From assembly GCA_022606135.1 (NCBI GenBank), contig JABYQN010000009.1, forward strand, positions 769,001 through 833,000: DNA of 64,000 nucleotides, read 5' to 3'. The DNA is from Fomes fomentarius. Taxonomy: Eukaryota > Basidiomycota > Agaricomycetes > Polyporales > Polyporaceae. Position numbers and translations under genes: made by a program. The notes under the pieces were generated by a model. The model did no database searches and was not told the DNA's origin. It saw only the letters and a program-made list of their open reading frames with translations. This document shows positions 35,915 to 47,652 of this stretch, piece after piece; position 1 is the first letter of the stretch, and every line of letters starts with the position of its first letter.

Positions 35915-36305
35915 GGGAGTTTCAACGCGCATCTCTAGCTCGCGACGATACGAATCTGTCTTCTCTGTACAAAAAAAGTTTTGTTCTATTTATCTCGACT
36001 CGTTTTGTGGAGCCGTCCTGTGCACCCCATTCCTTCCATCGTTCCATGGTACACTACTAGCTAGCTCTTGTATCCTTGTATCCCTAGGTATTATATTGAG
36101 TATGACGTCATTCTAACACCCCCGATGCCTCGCTTGAGCAGATCATTTTGATATGTTCTACAGCATTCCCTCTATCTTTCGCTCTTTTCTCGTTGACCTC
36201 CACCCCAATACAGGTGACAGCCATGCATCTTCCCAATGATGCGCCCGTGTGTTTTGGCCGCGGCAACCGACCTCGAGGCTTCGGGACTAACTCATCAAGG
36301 CTGTT
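35915..36305. other. Intergenic between convergent genes
   Basis: The 3' flanks of PIL1 and the MFS gene. Nothing else is seen. Confidence 0.5.
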
Positions 36306-38112
36306 TCAGCTCACGATGGCCCGCCTCGCAGCTGCAACGACGATGCTCCCAAGCCCTGTCGCCAGAGCACAGGAGCCAACGAAGATCTCCACGGCGCCGT
36401 ATCCGTTGATGCCGTAGCTCGGGCTCAGAGCGCTGCCTTTGCCGAGCTCGAGGAGGACACCGGACAGGATTGGCCCAATCACGGCGGAGACGCCTTTGAA
36501 GGCGGCGGTGCCGGCGTAGGTGATGTCTGCATTCTCCGGTTTGCGGCCTGCACAGTCCACCGCCGCGTTTGGCCATACGGACGAGAAACCACCGCTCTGG
36601 GGGGAAGAGACGGCGAGGTAAGCGTCGTGTCTTTTTGGCAGTCGTATGGGATAATCAGACTGAGATGCGGATAACGAGAACGTACCAGTGCACCGAAGAT
36701 TATTGCAAAGGGATATATCAGCGCCGGGCCTTGGGCGAAGCCCCAGAGGAGGAACGCGGCGAGCGCGCTACCGAGAGAGCTGAAGAACATCACCCAGGGA
36801 TATGCGAAGCGATCGGTGAGGTAGCCCAGAACGACTTGGCCGATGACGGACGCGGAGTTGAAGAGCGAGAGAACGACGGTGGCTGTGAATGGTGTCGAAA
36901 TTTTCTGTGTGAAGGACGCGATGTACAGCGAGACTGGGAAGTAGGAGAGTCCTTGGACGAGGCAGGTGAGTGACTGAAAGATATCTCAGCTGACTTCCGA
37001 CATGATAGCGCTGTGACGTACGAAGCTCAAAAACAGCGGACTCTTGAAGTACTGCATCTGCGGGACGATGAACCGCGGTCGCTTCTGTCCAGGATGCAGC
37101 TTTGAAACTGGGACACGGGGGCGGATCCCCAGGAACGCGATGCCGGTCGCCGCGCACGTCATGATCGCCCAGATTCGGAGCGTCCAGCGCAAACCGACAT
37201 TGTTCAGCAAAGCGTTCAGCATGAACGGGAATACGAAACCTGCGTATAGCGCACGTTGAAAGGATGGTCCGGTGAGCATCGGCGTCGCTCACACGAAGTA
37301 TATTCAAACTGCGGCAAACTCACCGCCGACGCCAGTTCCGGCGAAGATGATCCCGCCCGCGAGCCCGCGGCGCTCCGAGAACCATTGGGGCAGGAGGATC
37401 ATTGTTGGGAGGTAGGCGATACCCCCACTGAAGCCCAGGCCGACGCCTTGCAGGAGGATGAGGTGCCACACCTCAGTTGCAAAGCTGGAGCAGAAGAGGC
37501 ACACGAAGTATAGCGCGAGAGCGGACCACATGGCCGTCCTCATGTACTCGGGATACCTACGGAACATGATAGAGAGGAAGAGGACCTAGGGACTCTCCTG
37601 TGAGTAGGCATCCGGAGCGATTATTGCGGGACGAGCTCTCACCTCTCCGTATTGTATGCCTAGCCCGACTGTGCCCACAGCCGCGATGGCTACCTGTGAC
37701 GAGCTGTTGAAGGGCGGGTGTGTTGTGTAGTAGTCTGAACCATGCTCGCCGTCAGTACGTTCCCAGCGTCGACAAGCTCGGAGGGCATCTCTCACCCTGA
37801 AAGATACCGTAACTGATTTCCCTGAAAGTCAGCATCTTCAGGATCGTATGGATTATCGCAAGAATCTCACCTGAACAGGAAGCCCCAGATAAACATCTCT
37901 GCGACAAAGCCGCAGGCACAGAACGACCATGCTGCAAACCCACGATCGATAGGGGCTAGCTCCTGGAAGTTTGTCCCGTCCTGGGGCTCAGAGTACCCAA
38001 GCATAGCGAGCTGGGACACATTGTGAGGGGTCGAAGGGCCAGCTGACGTTGAAGGCTCGAGTTTCAGTGTAGAGAGCTCATACTGCGAACCCTTTGGGGT
38101 GTCGCCGTCCAT
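36306..38112 (-). CDS. MFS transporter, monocarboxylate-transporter (SLC16-like) type
   Basis: ATG at 38112 (MDGDTPKGSQYELSTLKLEP) to TGA at 36306. A soluble N-terminus of about 60 residues precedes twelve predicted membrane helices. Recognisable are RGFAAWSFCACGFVAEMFIW, a very short exon giving EISYGIFQ, then DYYTTHPPFNSSSQ; later SGGIAYLPTMILLPQWFSER, the RRGLAGGIIFAGTGVGG signature, NAAVDCAGRKPENADITYAG and a final helix with GSCALATGLGSIVVA. The arrangement is that of fungal MCH/MCT-like transporters for carboxylates or related solutes at the plasma membrane; the substrate is not predictable. Several introns interrupt it. It is adjacent to, and in the same orientation as, the CmcJ-like oxidoreductase gene. 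Confidence 0.87.
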
Positions 38113-38562
38113 GATGATGTGTGCAGAGTCCGGGTGACTGTGAGGGTAGGGACGGTGGGTGGGATAATTTTTCTTACAACCCGCAGATCCGCCCGCCTTT
38201 TTGAATGGTTCACGCGAGAGGTGAAGGCTTGTTTAGAACTTCGAGAAATGGAATATGATCATGTTCGAGGACGTAAGTTATGTGATCGCCCCGTGCAGTG
38301 TGCTCCGGCCGGGAGCGCATGTTGTGTGTAGGTGGCGGCTTGCTATAAACTTATGACTTGTGAATGGCGCGACGATCCTGCTGGCTTGGCGGCAAGCGCT
38401 GGCCTCCATTGGAAGTTCTTGCGCCCCCGACGGCCTCCCGCGTGATGCACGCGCTGGTCCAGGCCCGTCTTCATCTCACCACTCGTGCAACCTTTGCTGT
38501 GGAATGTATGTAAAGCTCACTACCATCCGTCATATGTCAAGAGAGAGATAGTCAGCCATCGG
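38113..38562. other. Intergenic, MFS promoter
   Basis: The upstream region of the MFS gene and the 3' flank of the CmcJ-like gene. No coding sequence is recognised. Confidence 0.45.
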
Positions 38563-39744
38563 CTATTGATCTGCCAAATCGGGGTGTAGGGCTAAGGGAT
38601 GGTCGGGCATCTCGCAACAACATTGAGCACAGTACGATGTGCTTAAGTTATAACGGCAGCATTGGGATTCGTTCGACTTGACACGTACAGACGCAGTATA
38701 ATACATCAATCGACCTAACGCCGAAAGCGAGGAGTGTCCAGGAGATATTGCTTTAATCGTAGAAGACGAGCAGCCTGAGCTCGATAGACTCCCGAAGAGG
38801 TGCGTCCTTGGGGTGGTGGGATCCTCAAAGGCGGTATGCGGCGTAAAATGTGCAGTAACGCCATCGTCTTTGGAGTCATAACTAAGGAATGGAGAGACAG
38901 CGTCAATGCAAAGTTGGTCACACAACTTCAGAGCGGCCTCCTCCGGAAAGAGCCAGCGTACGTACCATTTGATGAGCACGAGCTCATCAGGTTCCATACC
39001 GCGCATGTACTTGAACCTGTGCCCAGAATTATACTTCACGCTGAACGTCTCGCCATCGCGGTCCGGGTACTTGAGCGCGGTGGGAGTGAGGTCCTTCGTG
39101 CGGTCGACGCTGCGGTAGTCGCACAGTGCCAGCGGCCAGTCGTACGCAGGGTGCGAGATGGGACGCCAGAGGTTGATGATTTGGAAGCGGCCGGCGAGGA
39201 GCTTGGGCACGTCCTCAGCAGGAAGGTGGCGCTTCACCCGCTCGGCGGCAGACGTAGGCGTCTGGTCAATGTGAACCTGCGGTACGGGCTGACGCTTGCT
39301 CGGCGTATCCTCAATCTCGCCGGGACGGCGACGGCGAATGGCTAGACGGTTGCACAGAGTCGTAGCTCAGGGCAAATTCACAGGGGAGGGTGTTTGTGAA
39401 GGCTTACTGTGGTCGAAGATCACCGCGCGGGAGCCACCGGTGAGCTCCTTGACGAGTTCAATGGACTCGGGGTAGTATTCCTTCTCGATGGCCTCATCAC
39501 TGTCGAAGGTCTTGTGCTGAGCGGGGCGACGATAGTACTGGAAGCCAGTTGTATCCAGGGAGACGGTGTGTTCCCTTCCGCGGATGTTCTCAATCTGGAC
39601 CTCGCGCGGGACATTCTCCCAGTTACGCTGACGGCGACCAGTTGCGGGGTCAGCATTGATGTAAATGTAGGGTGCCGAGCCGTCTTCCGGCGGGGTAAAG
39701 TAGTGTAAGGTAGCGGTGACCGTGTCTGTTGTCGTGATCGTCAT
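38563..39744 (-). CDS. CmcJ/AsaB-like oxidoreductase, C-terminus apparently frameshifted
   Basis: ATG at 39744 (MTITTTDTVTATLHYFTPPE). Intron 1 joins VIFDH to TIRRRRPGE; intron 2 (38882-38965) joins LIK to CYDSKDDG. Family landmarks are RPVPQVHIDQTP-like (RQPVPQVHIDQT), INLWRPISHPAYDWPLALCD and AHFTPHTAFEDP. Members (CmcJ, AsaB, GA4 desaturase) are hydroxylase/desaturase-like enzymes of secondary metabolism. After TAFEDPTTP the expected ending (RESIELRLLVFYD) is present at 38753-38800, but one base out of frame; as read, the frame instead runs 75 residues further to 38563. Either one C is missing in the CCCC run near 38813 or the gene is damaged. Intron 2 is 84 bases and free of stops, so unspliced RNA would also be readable. 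Confidence 0.8.
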
Positions 39745-40311
39745 GATGTGTCTTAGTATTGGGGTGAGGATGCGAAGGATGTGGTACTAGTGGTGGTGGG
39801 CTGCTACCCGCCTTCCTGAGCTATATGAAGCCCTACTTAGTTCAATGATCAGTAATCCTAAAGGCGTTTATCGGTGAACGGGGTATGGGACCGGCCATTG
39901 CTTGGTCAGGTTGGTGGGACCCAAGCACGCAACTGGTCGTCATCGCTTCTCTCCCCAGAGCTCATCTCCGCAGTCACGGCGGGCAAAGCGGGTTGCTCAA
40001 GTTGCATTTTATAGCATCACGGGAACTACATCAGGCTGGCGAAAGGTTCTACATCCGCAGGAGAATGGCTGCTTAATTTAAGACAAATTCCTACTGAAGG
40101 AAACCATCAATGGCACCCATTTCCAGCCCATCTAGTCATTCTTGACAGATGAGGTGTAAGATGGAAGCTTGTACAGGCCTGAGAAAGATGGGAGAGATAA
40201 CATTCACTTCAAGGCTATTGAAGTCGCCCTCACTGGCAGGTCCTGCCAGTGTTCTGCAACTTCTCCCCCGACATCCCCTCGTGTGTACATACCTTTGGCG
40301 TCCCTTAACAT
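39745..40311. other. Intergenic between divergent genes
   Basis: A shared upstream region of the CmcJ-like gene (-) and the F-box gene (+). A TATA-like stretch (CTATATGAAG) lies near 39820. No gene is seen. Confidence 0.45.
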
Positions 40312-41778
40312 GAATCGCAGTCGTCTCTGTATCGACACCTGCGAGCACATCATTGACCTGTGCTGCAGTGAGCGTTCTCTACTCAGAACGGCCTCATACC
40401 CCATTTTGTGCCAAACCGCTTTGGTCTGCCTCAGATGGCGCCACCGTAGCCTGTTCAACCTCTATCATGAGGTTGTCCTTGAACACGTACTTGATCTGGA
40501 CCTACTGCTACGAACCCTGCGGGAGAAGCCAAGCCTCGCAAAGCTAGTCAGATCGTTGACCGTGGTTAGCGGGCGCTACATCCCTTTTGCTCGGACGCCC
40601 CTTCCTCGGCTACTGAGCCATGGTATTGCGTTAAACCTCGACGCGGTGCTATACTGGAGCAACTACCCACCACATTACGTCGAAACCCATCTACGTGATT
40701 TCTCAGCCAGTATGGTGGAGCTTCGTATAGCGATTCCATATAGAACAAGGCCACCGTATGCACTCCTTCGCGCCATCACCTCGTTCACCGCGTTGCGAAG
40801 ATTGTCCCTGCTCCCGTCAGCAGATTCGTTTGCGGTCTCACCGCCCAGTCACACCAATACTATCTGCCAATGGCCGCCACGACTGCAGATGCCTGGTGCG
40901 TTGCAGAAACTGCGATATCTGGAATTGAAGGCATGTACTAGCCCCTGCAGCAGGTTATCTCGGCGCTCACTGAATTACTCAAACCTTGATGTTTCTTCAG
41001 CACGGCATTACTCAGATCAACTACCCACCGTTTGCTTTCGGGGATGCTATAGAACATCTGGTATTGAACGTGTGGTATTTCGAACCTTCAGGTAGGGATC
41101 ATCCTGCGTTGCTACACACATGCGTGTCTGATTCAAAACCATTGCAGACGAACTTCTGGGGTGTATTCGGAACTTCCTACGGTTGAAAACAGTCAGCTTT
41201 GTCTGTGATTTCGCTGCGAATGGGAGATCCCCGCGCCCTTGCATGAGGCGCACTCTGAACACGCTGCTCACAATCCTTGGCAGTGTGGCTTCCGACGTAG
41301 CTCTACAATCCGTAGAGATCGACTTTGGCTCAAGTGTGTTTACAGGAGGATCCGAATACTCGGTCAGCCGCACCGACCTTCTGGATTCCCTGCTTGAAGA
41401 GCGTTTCCTGAACATTATGGATGGCTTTCCCTCTTTACGCCGGCTCCACCTGCGACTCAACGACATGCAGGATGACAATTACTGGGAGTGCGCCTTCCGC
41501 CATGTATGGTGGGAGGTACAGACTGAGCGCCGACTCTCTAGTCGTCTGCGCTCCATTTTTACCATGAGGATCGACTACTGGCATCATTGGGGTACGTGAC
41601 TTGTTGTTTTCGTGACTATGTAGTAACCTCACGGCTGAGTACAAAACCTAATCATTCAGCCGATTGCTGGCTAGTGGATTTGGCAGATCCTCGGCCAGCA
41701 GGATCCCCTGAACCATGTAGCGGACTCGAATCCCTGGTTGGCGGACTCCCCTTGACATCCGCTGTTGTCTCAATATAA
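40312..41778 (+). CDS. F-box/LRR-type protein
   Basis: ATG at 40312 (MNRSRLCIDTCEHIIDLCCS). The start resembles basidiomycete F-box proteins (CEHIIDLC, then ALVCLRWRHRSLFNLYHEVV) and leucine-rich repeats follow (LRYLELK, LKTVSFVCDFA, LRRLHLRLNDM). F-box proteins bring substrates to SCF ubiquitin ligases. Introns that fit are one before DELLGCIRNFLRLK and a last one at 41592-41659 joining HHW to ADCWLVDLADP, ending at 41778. Between LRYLELK (40930) and HGITQINYPPF (41001) no GT donor keeps the frame; a 70-base GC-AG intron (40931-41000, donor GCATGT) would. If that is not used, the gene is broken there. The family is clear; the gene model is moderate. Confidence 0.65.
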
Positions 41779-42708
41779 CTCACCGCAGTTGGTCATGCCC
41801 TTACTGTTCCTCGAATTCGTCTGCAACCCGTAGACGTAGTGGTATCTCCGTCAGAAATCTGTGAGCAAGTGTACGTAGGCACAGATACAGAGAGTCCGGG
41901 GATTCGAAGCATTGTCCATGCCATCCTGCTCTCCGCAAGGTCTGACTGCTTTGAAGGTATCTAGAGAAGGTTTGAAGCACGCCCTAACCGCAGAGTTGCA
42001 AGGGATAATGAATGGGTTCCCTGACCAGGAAAAAACCCCTGCATCAATTGTCGTGACAGGACGTCGTGAACATGCGCGCGGACCAGGCAACACAACGGTA
42101 CATATTGATACAAGGGGGCGCACTGCGAAGCGAAAGCAAAGACAACAACAACAACAACGAAACAACAAACACCGGCGAAGGAAAGTGAACAACATGAACG
42201 TGGAAATGCAGTGTGCAGCAGTGTGCGGAGGGGTGGGTGTGAGGAGCCCAGAGAGAGGTGGGAGACGGAAGGAGGGAGAGGGGGAGCGGTAGGAGAGAGG
42301 AAGGGTGAAAAGAGGGGACGTGTGGATGCGTGCGCGCAGAGTGCATGTGCATGTGCCAATGGAAAGGAAGCGATCAAAGCCAAAATGCCTAAAACGTGTG
42401 ACGAACGAAAATGAATGGAAGTATGCCAGCGAGCGGAAACACGCGAATGAATGAACGATGGTTGCAGAAATAAAGGTCACTTGCAAAGGGGGGAAAGGTC
42501 CGCATATCCGGAGAGTCCGAGTCTATTGAATCTTCTCAATCACTAGAACCTACAAACTTCTTCTTGTTTCTTGCTGATCGTGAACATATGCGTGGGACTA
42601 TGCGCCCCGCGTCTCCGCTGAAGCCGTCACAGAGGGGGAGAGAGAACGCGGGGCGGAATCAGGAAGATGTCGTGTTGATGTGGACCCAAGTGGGCAGAAC
42701 AAACGTGC
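41779..42708. other. Intergenic with a purine-rich tract
   Basis: Between convergent genes. From about 42120 to 42310 the plus strand is strongly purine-rich (AAAGACAACAACAACAACAA then GGAGGGAGAGGGGGAGCGG). The long minus-strand frames over it encode only Cys/Ser/Leu/Pro low-complexity sequence and are probably a by-product of that bias. Confidence 0.5.
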
Positions 42709-43700
42709 TCAGAGGCCGGTGGGCGTCTGAGGGAACTTGAGGTCCGCGAACAAGCCGTCGAGGCTGGCGAACTGGCGGTCCGGGACCCAGGGGGACTGGA
42801 CGAGGTCGTAGCCGGGCATGCGCACGGAGTCGAGGAAGGAAGCAAAGATGGGGGTGCGGGTCGGCAGGACCGCGCGCGGATCATCAAGGGGCGCGATCGG
42901 CCGCAGGCGCGTGCCCGCGTTGAAGGTCGACTGCACCGCAGGCGACTTGACAGCCGTGCGGACATGAGACGGCGACATGGGCGATCCAACAAGCCCGAGG
43001 GCGAGCAGCCCGTACATGAGGCTATAAAGCATCACACTCGTCGTCAGCTTACAGCATACACAGCGTTGTTTCACTTGAGCGCTCACCCTGTCTTCTTGCC
43101 TGCCCAGGAGTCGTAGGGCACCATGCCGACGTCTGCAGCACCCTGCCTGACAGTAGCGGACGCTAAGGGAACCTCGTCGAGTTCGCTGGTGACGTTCACA
43201 GAGATGGGTGTGCGGGGCGCAAGACGAGGGCGCCTGGAAGCGAACGAACCGGAGCCCACCTGCTTGGGGGGCCTCGGGAGCGGGGGACTCTGCCGCGTGC
43301 GAGGGGACGCTGTTGGAAACAGCGAGACGGATGAACACCTGTGCGTGTTGGGAGATGACCGTGACGCACCTAGGATATCGGCAGCAAGTACTTCTGCCGT
43401 CATATCGTCCTCCAGCAGCCTTCTAAGGCTGGCATCATAGTCGTGGGCAGACTTGAGCCACGCGTGGAATCGTGAAAGGGTCTTGGGGTCAAGGCCCGAG
43501 TGTTTGAGAGGGACGTCGATCCCGACGGGTTGGGGGGAACGACTGAGACTGGCGAGTTCTTCAGCGATCGTCATCGCGAGCTCCGTTATGGCCGCCTTCT
43601 CGGGCGGGGAGGTGGGACAGCGGACGGAAAGTGACGGGCGTGCAGCTGGTGCATGGACTTCCATAACGTTCCGGGAGTTGGCAAAGAGCTTTGCGTTCAT
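42709..43700 (-). CDS. Conserved protein of unknown function
   Basis: ATG at 43700 (MNAKLFANSRNVMEVHAPAA), one 65-base intron (43022-43086) and TGA at 42709 give 308 residues. The frame extends upstream to 43820 but without an ATG. A helical segment (KAAITELAMTIAEELASLS) and an adjoining one (FHAWLKSAHDYDASLRRLLE) look ordered; the middle is Ser/Pro/Arg-rich. The C-terminal exon starts LMYGLLALGLVGSPMSPSHV. No domain is recognised. Clean splice sites and an open frame throughout support a real gene. Confidence 0.68.
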
Positions 43701-44579
43701 GACGGCGGGCGTGAAGAATCGTGCGTGTGTGATGCTTTGGACTTGCGTTGCGTAAGTGACTGTAAGCTCCTTGAAGAAGAAAATGATGAAGGCTGAAGAG
43801 TTGAAGAAGGAGCTGTACAATCGACCTGCGATGTGCGAAGGAAAAGGTTGGCCACAAGAATGAAAGTGGGAGGGAACCGGAGAACAGAGACGCAGCGCGC
43901 GGGGTTCTTGAAGGGCGAGGACGCTCGGTTGTCACAAACACGACGTTGTCTTGGTCCCCTACTACAATTGGTCCCTGCATTGCTCGTGGACGTCGGCGCG
44001 TGGGCAATACCCCGGCAGCAACAGCTTGATGGCCCGAGTCGCCATGCTGCCTTACTCTGTTGATCCCACATCGCCACCAACAATCACGAAGCAACCTCTA
44101 TCAGGAATCCACTCCTCTGTCTCCGTGAGCGAGAACATCGGGCGGTGTTCATGAGATGTGCACAGATACAGTTGCACGGTGTTGCGAATAGAGGATGTCA
44201 AGACAGGAGTCGAAAACAGTGGATACGTCCAGCTAGCTGCCAGTGGTCCTGGATGCGTACGAATGAATAGCACGTGCGCGCGCTCTGTCTCGAAGTCAGG
44301 CTAGCCACTGTCACAATCACAGCTCGTAACTATCCACCTCCATCTCGACGCCCTGTCGATCGCAATAAACAATTCAGGTCCCGAGGACGGCTCGTGCGTA
44401 CGGAGGCAACTGCCCATCCCCAGCCGACCATCACCGAACCTTCGTACGAGGACACGCCCATCACGATCAGCGGCGAGCGCTGCTTCAACACCAATCATCT
44501 CGCTTTGCGAGCCCCTTCCTGCAGGCCTCGCAGGTTGTGAAAGCGTAAGCATGCACTCTCATGCACCCTGACGCACACG
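43701..44579. other. Intergenic, promoter of the unknown gene
   Basis: No gene is supported. Minus-strand frames at 43561-44094 extend the neighbouring gene's shadow. A short plus-strand frame at 44274-44540 has no recognisable product. Confidence 0.4.
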
Positions 44580-45087
44580 ATGATCGGCGACGCACGAAAG
44601 TCATCCAGCCGGCCATCATCCACATTTCCCCGCGCCATTGCGTCCCTACTCAGTCCTTGCTGGTATTTGCTTGTGATCGCGCTGAGCATCCTTGATGTCG
44701 ACTTGGAACACATTCGAGGAGTGTGGTCTTATCGTGATAGAACGAAGTTCGATGTGGAAGTGGAGGTGGCCAAAGCTTGGTGGTCAGATATGGTTAACTC
44801 GGTCATGATCTACGGGTACGACGAAGACGTCGCACTTGGCACTTGCTGGCCGGAGGAGCTTCAAATTCGAGTAGAACCTCAGTATGCCAACGATCTGGCA
44901 TCACCCCATTCCGGAGATCGAGGTGCGGTGCATAGGAGAAGCTGATGAATTCAGACGCTTCATGAACAAGCATACAACCATCTGGTCGACCTTGACGGCT
45001 AGGTGTTGTGCACAGACTTACTGTCATACTTTCCGCCGCGCAGTTCTCATCTTAGAAGATGGATACGACATTTATGCGCGAGCGTGA
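44580..45087 (+). pseudogene. Possible gene remnant with one frame break
   Basis: An open frame from 44580 contains coding-like sequence (IRGVWSYRDRTKFDVEVEVA, then CWPEELQIRVEPQYANDL) up to about 44903. The sequence that seems to continue it (HHPIPEIEVRCIGEADEFRR) is in another frame from about 44903 and stops at 45087. Removing one base would join the two. No upstream exon or clear start was found, and I cannot name the family. It may be a decayed gene or a misread gene with an unseen intron. Confidence 0.35.
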
Positions 45088-46199
45088 AGTGGGCACGAAG
45101 AAGGATGCATGAAGTGAGTCAAACTCAGCATATCTTGAACTCGTCCAGCCGACGTCAGCGCCTTTGATATTCCACTGACCGTAGGCTGCGTATGATGACC
45201 ACGCTTGTACCCGTCTTGTTGAACGCCCTTAATGCTTCCTAATGATGGTAGCGTTCGTCGCTTCATACATGGATTTCATGACATATAGACAACTGGATGG
45301 CGATTGTAGGGGAAGCTAGCTAGACGCATATCACTGTCAATATCATCAATACTGTAGACGATTGTTCGACAGCTTTGACGTACCGTGTCATTTTGACGTA
45401 CTTGGAGTACATGCACATCTTTCCTTCGGATGATGAGCATACAGACATCTGTGTGGGATGTCCTTGGAAGTCCGCGACGAATCGATGTCTCTGGCAAGAA
45501 CACTGGGATGGTTCCGGATGAACCCAGACGTGCCCCCGTCCCATCTCACCTGAGTATCGAGAGCCCTCAAATTGCACTCTACTAGGTCAGTCGGTGGCCT
45601 ATCGAACACAGTCATTTGGGGCAGTTCGCAGTGTTCGACGGTTGCAACATTGGAGTAAGTACGCATGATGAAGTGCACTTAGGCTCGCTCGCAATCACCG
45701 CAAGGCGGTTGCGGTGCACGAAGAACTGTCCACAGGTATAGGTGTGGTAGACCTAGTGAAGTTGGATTGTGATGAAGCTTATCATTGTATTCGAGTGCAA
45801 GCCATGTACCCATGGCTCAACTGCACTGTTACTGCAAGCTAACTGTCAATTCGGGGGTTGCCAACAAGGAACTCGACATAAGTACACGTACTGGAGAGGC
45901 TTGGCCAGAAAGCACTTCCGCGGAGCCTCCTTTTACCAGAGCATTGGCAGGTCATACTCTACGCAAGCACGCGGTCGTGATAAAGATCCTAAGTTAGAGG
46001 CGAAGCGATGGATAGTCCTCGTCAGTGACGGTGACGTAGGGAGTCACAGAGCAACGGTCACACGTCACCCGTGCCGCCACTTCCGGATCCGAATCGGTGC
46101 TCTCCTCGTCGGCCTGCTCCGTTGCCCTCTCTTCGCTGCTCTCTGAGTCCTCCTGCTCTCCCTAGTCATCTCAGGCATACACCACAAAAGCAGATCACG
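45088..46199. other. Intergenic, VMA4 upstream region
   Basis: No gene is supported; short frames on both strands lack recognisable products. The stretch 46070-46199 is CT-rich, as expected for the VMA4 promoter and 5' UTR. Confidence 0.45.
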
Positions 46200-47332
46200 A
46201 TGGCGAATAGACCACTCAACGACGATGAGGTGCTCAGCGAGATGAACAAGATGGTTCGTTTATATATTAGCCCTTGCTTCCTTAGTGCACTGGTTGCAGC
46301 GAGCGCATAATGCTTGCGGGAGACTGGGAGGACGAGAGTAGGATGCTGCAGAGCTGGTTCTGATACCCTTTCCAATGTCAGGTCGCGTTCATCAAGCAGG
46401 AGGCCTTCGAGAAAGCCCGCGAGATCAAGGTCAAGGCTGATGAGGAGTTCGCGATCGAGAAGGTGCGTTCATCCCGTTTGCGAGAGTGGATTGTGGCGGG
46501 CAGCAGCGTAGCGTAGCCCCAATACTGAACAGTATATGTCGCTATGTGATACATAGGCAAAGCTGGTCAAGCAGGAGCAGCAGGCCATCGACGCGCAATA
46601 CGAGAAGAAGCGCAAGGGTGCCGAGGTCGCACAGAAGATGTACGCCCACTCATTCATGCTATCCTCTCCCTCTTCCTCTCCTTGGTCCCCCTTCCGTTTG
46701 TTTCCCTTGCCGTCCCACAAATAAACCACTCACATGTTCACCTCCCCCACCCAGTGCCCATTCTACTCTGACGAACAAGTCCCGGCTGAAGCTGCTCCAG
46801 CAGCGCGAGGAGCACCTGCAAGACCTCTTCACGACTTCACGGGAGGCAATCGACTCGCTCGCCAAGGACGAGGCGCGCTATGTCCAGTTCCTCGAGGGCG
46901 TCATTGTCCAGGGCCTCCTCGCCATCCTCGAGCCCCACGTCACCGTGCACGCGCGTTCAAAGGACGTCGGTATCGCACAGCACGCCTCGGACAACGCGGC
47001 GAAGCAGTACAACGAGATCAGCGGACGTACGGTCAAGGTCATCGTACAGGGCACGCTGAGTGACGATATGTGAGTGCCTCGTCGACTTGTGAGAGGTGTG
47101 CGCACTGGCTTAGAGACATGCTCGATGAAGTGCTGGCGGTATCAAGTTGATCAGTGGCACAGAACGCATCACGCTCGATAACACTCTCGATGAGCGGCTA
47201 CGATTGCTGGAGGACAGGGTATGTACCTTTCGATCCGATGTTGCGGATGCTGATCGTGCTGGCTCGTAGATGCTGCCAGAAATCCGGACAGACCTATTTG
47301 GGTCGAACCCTAACCGCAAGTTCTACACATAA
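46200..47332 (+). CDS. VMA4: V-type ATPase subunit E
   Basis: ATG at 46200 (MANRPLNDDEVLSEMNKM). Short introns join NKM to VAFIKQEAFEKAREI, EK to AKLVKQEQQAIDAQYEKK, AQK to IAHSTLTNKSRLKLLQ, and a later one joins SDD to IAGGIKLISGTERITLDN. It ends with LPEIRTDLFGSNPNRKFYT and TAA at 47332, the conserved C-terminus of the subunit. Total length (about 225-230 residues) fits. Subunit E forms a peripheral stalk with subunit G, holding the V1 sector of the proton pump to Vo on vacuole and Golgi membranes. The acceptor before IAGGIKL (GATGAAG) lacks a pyrimidine tract but is the only one that keeps the frame. It is convergent with the GGA-like gene. Confidence 0.93.
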
Positions 47333-47652
47333 ACGCGCCGAGCATATACCCCAGCTCAGCGTGCGGACAATGATGCAACGAGCACGCAGCATGTACATAT
47401 ACACTATTGTCATCTCGTAACATCCGAGCATATCAGATGTGCGTGTACGCGTCCAAGAGGCTCAGGTTTGCTCGACGTCGCCGTAATCGCACACCCCAAC
47501 GCGATGGGCACGTACAACGATGACGTTGATGACGCATATCCGCCGTTGCACACCCTAACCTAACCTACATCCTACTAGGCATATGATCCAATGCTAGTAA
47601 ATAGCAATACTCAAGCGCAACTGCATCCGCAAGCTGCCTACGCGTCCCACCT
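47333..47652. other. Intergenic between convergent genes
   Basis: The 3' flanks of VMA4 and the GGA-like gene; nothing else is seen. Confidence 0.5.

Noticed and set aside
41851..42486. Long minus-strand frame rich in Phe, Cys, Leu and Pro
   Set aside because: It lies over the purine-rich tract; the composition is a by-product of the base bias, there is no recognisable domain and the first codon is not ATG in a good context.
43561..44094. Minus-strand frame overlapping the start of the unknown protein gene
   Set aside because: It is a frame shadow of the supported gene (42709-43700) and has no ATG that fits better.
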